A stretch of 8,806 nucleotides of DNA from Opitutia bacterium (lineage in GTDB: Bacteria > Verrucomicrobiota > Verrucomicrobiia > Opitutales > Opitutaceae): the NCBI GenBank assembly GCA_003157575.1, contig PMKA01000122.1, positions 7,452 through 16,257 of the forward strand, written 5' to 3'. The notes under the pieces are model-generated. The model was not told the DNA's origin, searched no databases, and saw nothing but the letters and a program-made list of their open reading frames with translations. This document shows positions 6,421-8,806 of this stretch, one piece after another. The position numbers and the translations under genes are program-made. Every line of letters starts with the position of its first letter. Within the stretch, counting starts at the first letter, position 1.

Positions 6421-7897
6421 CCGCGCCGCCGGTTCGGGGAAGCAGATCGTGGGTGGAGATCGCCGCAACTCCCAGGAATCCGATCCCGGCGAAGACCAGC
6501 ACCACCGCGACAAGCGGAAGGCCCTCCCGCTGAAAATGGGCGGCTCCGGCAAGCATGCAGGCGCCCAGGAGCATCTCGCCAAACAGGATCGTGGAAAACA
6601 GCATCCTGCCGCTGATCTTCGCCAACCCGCCATCAACCCCGGCGGCGCCCGCGCCTCCTTTCGGAGTGCGGACGAACTCGCCCCCGTTGTTCAGAAGTCC
6701 TTCGACGACCGCAAGGCACCCGCTGACGCTCATCGCCAGCCCGAAGGCCATCACCAGCGGCGCGGCCACGAACCAGAGGAGCCCTCCAAACCACTTGCGC
6801 CGGCGGAAATACTGGCCCGTGACGTAAAAGGCCATCGTCGAAGCCCCCAGCAGGATGATTGTGACCGGGTTGACGAGCCACCAAAAGCGGCCGGACTGTG
6901 ATTGTATGATCGACAGGCATGGCACCAGAAGCGCCACAAAAAGAATGAGCAGCGGATGAACCAGACCCGTCACCAGGTGGCTGACCGCCTCGGATTTCAC
7001 CCGGGTCGGCACATGGCTGGCCAAAACCCGGCGGATCATCTTGCGGGCGACCTGAACCCCGCCCTTCGTCCAGCGCCGCTGCTGCGATTTGAATGCGGTG
7101 AGGCTTTCCGGAAGCTCGGACGCAACAGAATAATCGTCCCGGTAGACGAGCCGCCAGCCCCGGAGCTGCGCACGATAACTGACGTCGAGGTCCTCGGTCA
7201 CCGTGTCGTCCGTCCAGCCACCCGCGTCCTCAAGCGCGCTTCGCCGCCAGATGCCCGCCGTTCCGTTGAAATTAAAGAACAGCCCGCTCGCATGACGCGC
7301 CGCCTGCTCGACGATGAAATGAGCGTCGAGAAACACCGCCTGGAAACGGGTCAACAGGCTTGAATCGCGATTCGCGAATTCCCAACGCGCCTGCACCGCC
7401 GCAACCCGCGGATCGACGAAATGAGGCATCAACACTTCCAGAAAATCGGGCGCCGGCCTGAAGTCCGCATCGAAAACTGCAAAGAAGTTCGCTGCGCTCC
7501 TCCGTATCCCGGCCGCCAGGGCTCCCGCCTTGTAACCAGCCCTGTCCACACGCCGCAGATGGCGGCAGCGCCGCGCCTGTTCCGGGTGGGCGGCCAGCCA
7601 TTCCTCGATCACTCCGGGCGTGTGGTCGGTCGAATCGTCGAGGATCTGGATCTCGATCCTGTCCCCGGGCCAGCGCAGCGCCGTGACACAGTCGAGCAGG
7701 CCGGCAATGACCAACGGCTCATTGAAGACCGGGCACTGCACGCAGACCGCCGGCAGAGGTCCTTCCCAGTCAGGCGCCGCCACCGCCTTTCCCCGGCAGT
7801 GGCGCGCATACAGCCACAGGATCTTCAGCCGGTGCACGGCGAAGAAGATCAACCCGGTCAGCGTCAGTGCATATACTGACAGCAGCACGGCAGCCAT
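6413..7897 (-). CDS. Membrane-bound family 2 glycosyltransferase, cellulose/mannan synthase-like
   Basis: A 494-residue inner-membrane protein. One N-terminal membrane segment (about 3-27) is followed by a cytoplasmic GT-A domain with the complete processive GT2 set: PVFNEP (56-61), DDS (87-89), DAD (143-145), TED (234-236) and QQRRW (272-276, the QxxRW motif). FNFNGTAGIWRR (208-219) is typical of the beta-glycan synthase group. About five membrane segments follow (308-331, 337-361, 371-396, 432-453, 460-482), with the conserved cytoplasmic EFVRTPKGG (407-415) between them. It probably polymerises a beta-linked glycan from a nucleotide sugar and pushes it across the membrane; by eye it is closer to CESA/CSLA-type single-subunit enzymes than to bacterial BcsA, as no PilZ domain is present. 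The substrate (glucose or mannose) cannot be read from motifs. A GAGG sits only 1 base before the ATG; a GTG at codon 4 is an alternative start. It ends 10 bases from the convergent TMTC-like gene; a LysR gene lies upstream on the same strand. Confidence 0.92.
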   Translation of the reverse strand: MAAVLLSVYALTLTGLIFFAVHRLKILWLYARHCRGKAVAAPDWEGPLPAVCVQCPVFNEPLVIAGLLDCVTALRWPGDRIEIQILDDSTDHTPGVIEEWLAAHPEQARRCRHLRRVDRAGYKAGALAAGIRRSAANFFAVFDADFRPAPDFLEVLMPHFVDPRVAAVQARWEFANRDSSLLTRFQAVFLDAHFIVEQAARHASGLFFNFNGTAGIWRRSALEDAGGWTDDTVTEDLDVSYRAQLRGWRLVYRDDYSVASELPESLTAFKSQQRRWTKGGVQVARKMIRRVLASHVPTRVKSEAVSHLVTGLVHPLLILFVALLVPCLSIIQSQSGRFWWLVNPVTIILLGASTMAFYVTGQYFRRRKWFGGLLWFVAAPLVMAFGLAMSVSGCLAVVEGLLNNGGEFVRTPKGGAGAAGVDGGLAKISGRMLFSTILFGEMLLGACMLAGAAHFQREGLPLVAVVLVFAGIGFLGVAAISTHDLLPRTGGAEP

Positions 7898-7947
7898 GCC
7901 TCAAAAAGCCGCGCTCAAAGGCTCAGGTCAAGGCTGCAAATAACTTG

Positions 7948-7967
7948 CGCGCCAAATCGGAGGCGCG
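7948..7967 (-). terminator. GC-rich hairpin downstream of the LysR gene
   Basis: CGCGCC (7948-7953) and GGCGCG (7962-7967) form a perfect 6-base stem with an 8-base loop. Read on the minus strand the stem is followed by CAAGTTATTT, moderately T-rich, so it might end LysR transcription before the glycosyltransferase gene. It overlaps the 3' end of the tRNA-like stretch. The T tract is poor, hence low confidence. Confidence 0.25.
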
Positions 7968-8028
7968 GAATCGAACCGGACCCAAGCAGGCGCGGCGCCC
8001 TCCACACGCATCTTCCAGTGCCCTCCCG
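7956..8028 (-). pseudogene. Possible decayed tRNA (tRNA-like relic)
   Basis: On the minus strand this 73-base stretch contains GGTTCGATTCC, an exact match to the tRNA T-arm consensus. Numbering from 8028, the T loop TTCGATT falls at canonical positions 54-60. The T stem pairs 4 of 5 (one of them G-T), the acceptor stem (CGGGAGG with CCTCCGA) 5 of 7, and bases 27-31 with 39-43 pair 4 of 5 (one of them G-T). The D arm pairs badly, position 33 is G instead of T, position 37 is C, and TTG stands where CCA would be encoded. A working tRNA is therefore unlikely; a relic or chance likeness remains. Confidence 0.25.
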
Positions 8029-8045
8029 CTCGCGGGCAAAATGGG

Positions 8046-8806
8046 CTAATCCGGCTGTTCCTGGGACGTGAGATTAGTGCCGAGCGTCTCGATGAATTTC
8101 TTCATCGCCGGGGTAAGCACGCGTCCCTTCCGGTGCAGGATTGCGAGCGGACGTGTGAATTCCCTCCCCTTGAAATGAACCGCCGCAAGCGTGCCCTGTT
8201 TGACCTCCTGCTGGACCGTCGCGAGTGGAACCACTGCGACTCCTGCATCAATTTCGACGGCGCGCTTCACCGTCTCGATGTTGTCAAACTCCATCACCGG
8301 CTCGACCTCCACGCGGTTTTCCCGGAAGATCTGGTCCACCGCCTTGCGCGTCGGAATGTCGGGATCGAAACCGATGAACTTGTGCCCTGCCAGCGCCTGG
8401 AGGGACACGTCGCCGAGCTTGGCGAGTTCGTGACCCGGATGGGTGATGAGCACGAGATGATCGTTCCGGAAGGGAATTATCTCGATCTGGCGCATCTTCA
8501 CCGGAAAGGCGACCAGACCGAAATCGACGGAGTTGTGGAGGATGTCCTCGTACACGAGGTTCGAGCGCCGGTACTCCACCCGCACGTTCACCGAAGGAAA
8601 TTCGTGCAGGAACCGCTTGATGAACGGCGGCAGCTCGTGGAGACCGATCGAGTAGATCGTTGAAATGCGGATCGTGCCGCTGATCACCTTCTTCATCTCC
8701 TGCAGCTCGCTCATGAGCTTCTCGTACTGGTGCAGGACCTCCTTTGCGGCCTCGTAAACGCGGAGTCCTTCGCGGGTCAGCTGGAACTGCTTCTGGCTGC
8801 GGTCGA
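8046..8806 (-). CDS. LysR-family transcriptional regulator, CysL/CbbR-like (N-terminus cut by window edge)
   Basis: 252 residues are visible; the first codon is beyond the right edge. The visible start DRSQKQFQLTREGLRVYEAA is the wing and linker-helix junction that follows the LysR winged HTH (compare the usual LF-R-.R.V.LT.AG pattern), so some 45-55 residues with most of the DNA-binding domain are missing. A linker helix (AKEVLHQYEKLMSELQEM) leads to the periplasmic-binding-like effector domain from GTIRIS, through DFGLVAFP, LITHPGHEL and GVAVVPLATVQQEVKQG to the end at TSQEQPD. An internal ATG at 8714 is not the real start, because the upstream frame is clearly LysR. The effector domain resembles the CysL/CbbR group; the ligand is unknown. 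It lies 148 bases upstream of the GT2 gene in the same direction and might regulate or be co-transcribed with it. LysR proteins often control a divergent gene, which here would be outside the window. Confidence 0.95.
   Translation of the reverse strand, partial: DRSQKQFQLTREGLRVYEAAKEVLHQYEKLMSELQEMKKVISGTIRISTIYSIGLHELPPFIKRFLHEFPSVNVRVEYRRSNLVYEDILHNSVDFGLVAFPVKMRQIEIIPFRNDHLVLITHPGHELAKLGDVSLQALAGHKFIGFDPDIPTRKAVDQIFRENRVEVEPVMEFDNIETVKRAVEIDAGVAVVPLATVQQEVKQGTLAAVHFKGREFTRPLAILHRKGRVLTPAMKKFIETLGTNLTSQEQPD

Noticed and set aside
5482..6636. Minus-strand open frame of 384 codons across the TPR array
   Set aside because: Its repetitive character is only the antisense image of the TPR repeats, and it also overlaps the end of the glycosyltransferase gene.
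8024..8037. CCCGC/GCGGG repeat just after the LysR stop as a terminator
   Set aside because: The central loop is only 2 bases and no T tract follows on the relevant strand.

Overview
The window is GC-rich, densely coded bacterial DNA. It holds seven protein genes that I consider real (two are cut by the window edges) and one possible 20-codon leader peptide. The style is that of a Gram-negative chromosome: a Sec-exported S9 peptidase, a soluble cyclic-nucleotide-binding histidine kinase, a TMTC-like membrane protein with TPR repeats, and a processive family-2 glycosyltransferase. Weak Shine-Dalgarno sequences at most starts and the gene mix would suit Verrucomicrobiota (Opitutales-like) or a neighbouring phylum. 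That placement is inference; no marker gene is present. I see no insertion sequence, integrase, CRISPR array or rRNA.

Layout from left to right. Positions 1-1374 (minus) hold the N-terminal 458 codons of an S9 prolyl-oligopeptidase-family peptidase, cut before its catalytic serine. Positions 1606-2199 (minus) encode a response regulator: a receiver domain plus a C-terminal domain that is not a DNA-binding HTH. Divergent from it is a soluble histidine kinase with an N-terminal cNMP-binding domain (2522-3682, plus). The 322-base divergent region between them is full of GC-rich inverted repeats and contains an imperfect 51-base direct repeat. It also holds a 20-codon frame with a good ribosome site that stops 4 bases before the most likely kinase start.

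Next come a small protein of unknown family (3908-4201, plus) and a TMTC-like polytopic membrane protein with exactly seven tandem TPRs (4267-6402, plus). Facing them, only 10 bases away, is a membrane GT2 glycosyltransferase of the cellulose/mannan synthase type (6413-7897, minus). Behind it, on the same strand, lies a LysR-family regulator cut by the right edge (8046-8806). The 148 bases between these two contain a stretch resembling a decayed tRNA.

How the genes may work together: the regulator and kinase look like a dedicated two-component pair with a cytoplasmic nucleotide-type input and a non-DNA-binding output. The TMTC-like protein and the GT2 enzyme both fit cell-envelope glycosylation or polysaccharide work, but convergent orientation means they are not one operon. 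The LysR regulator could control the GT2 gene. No defence or other multi-gene novel system is evident. The most unusual items are the response-regulator C-terminal domain, the leader-peptide/kinase junction and the tRNA-like relic.
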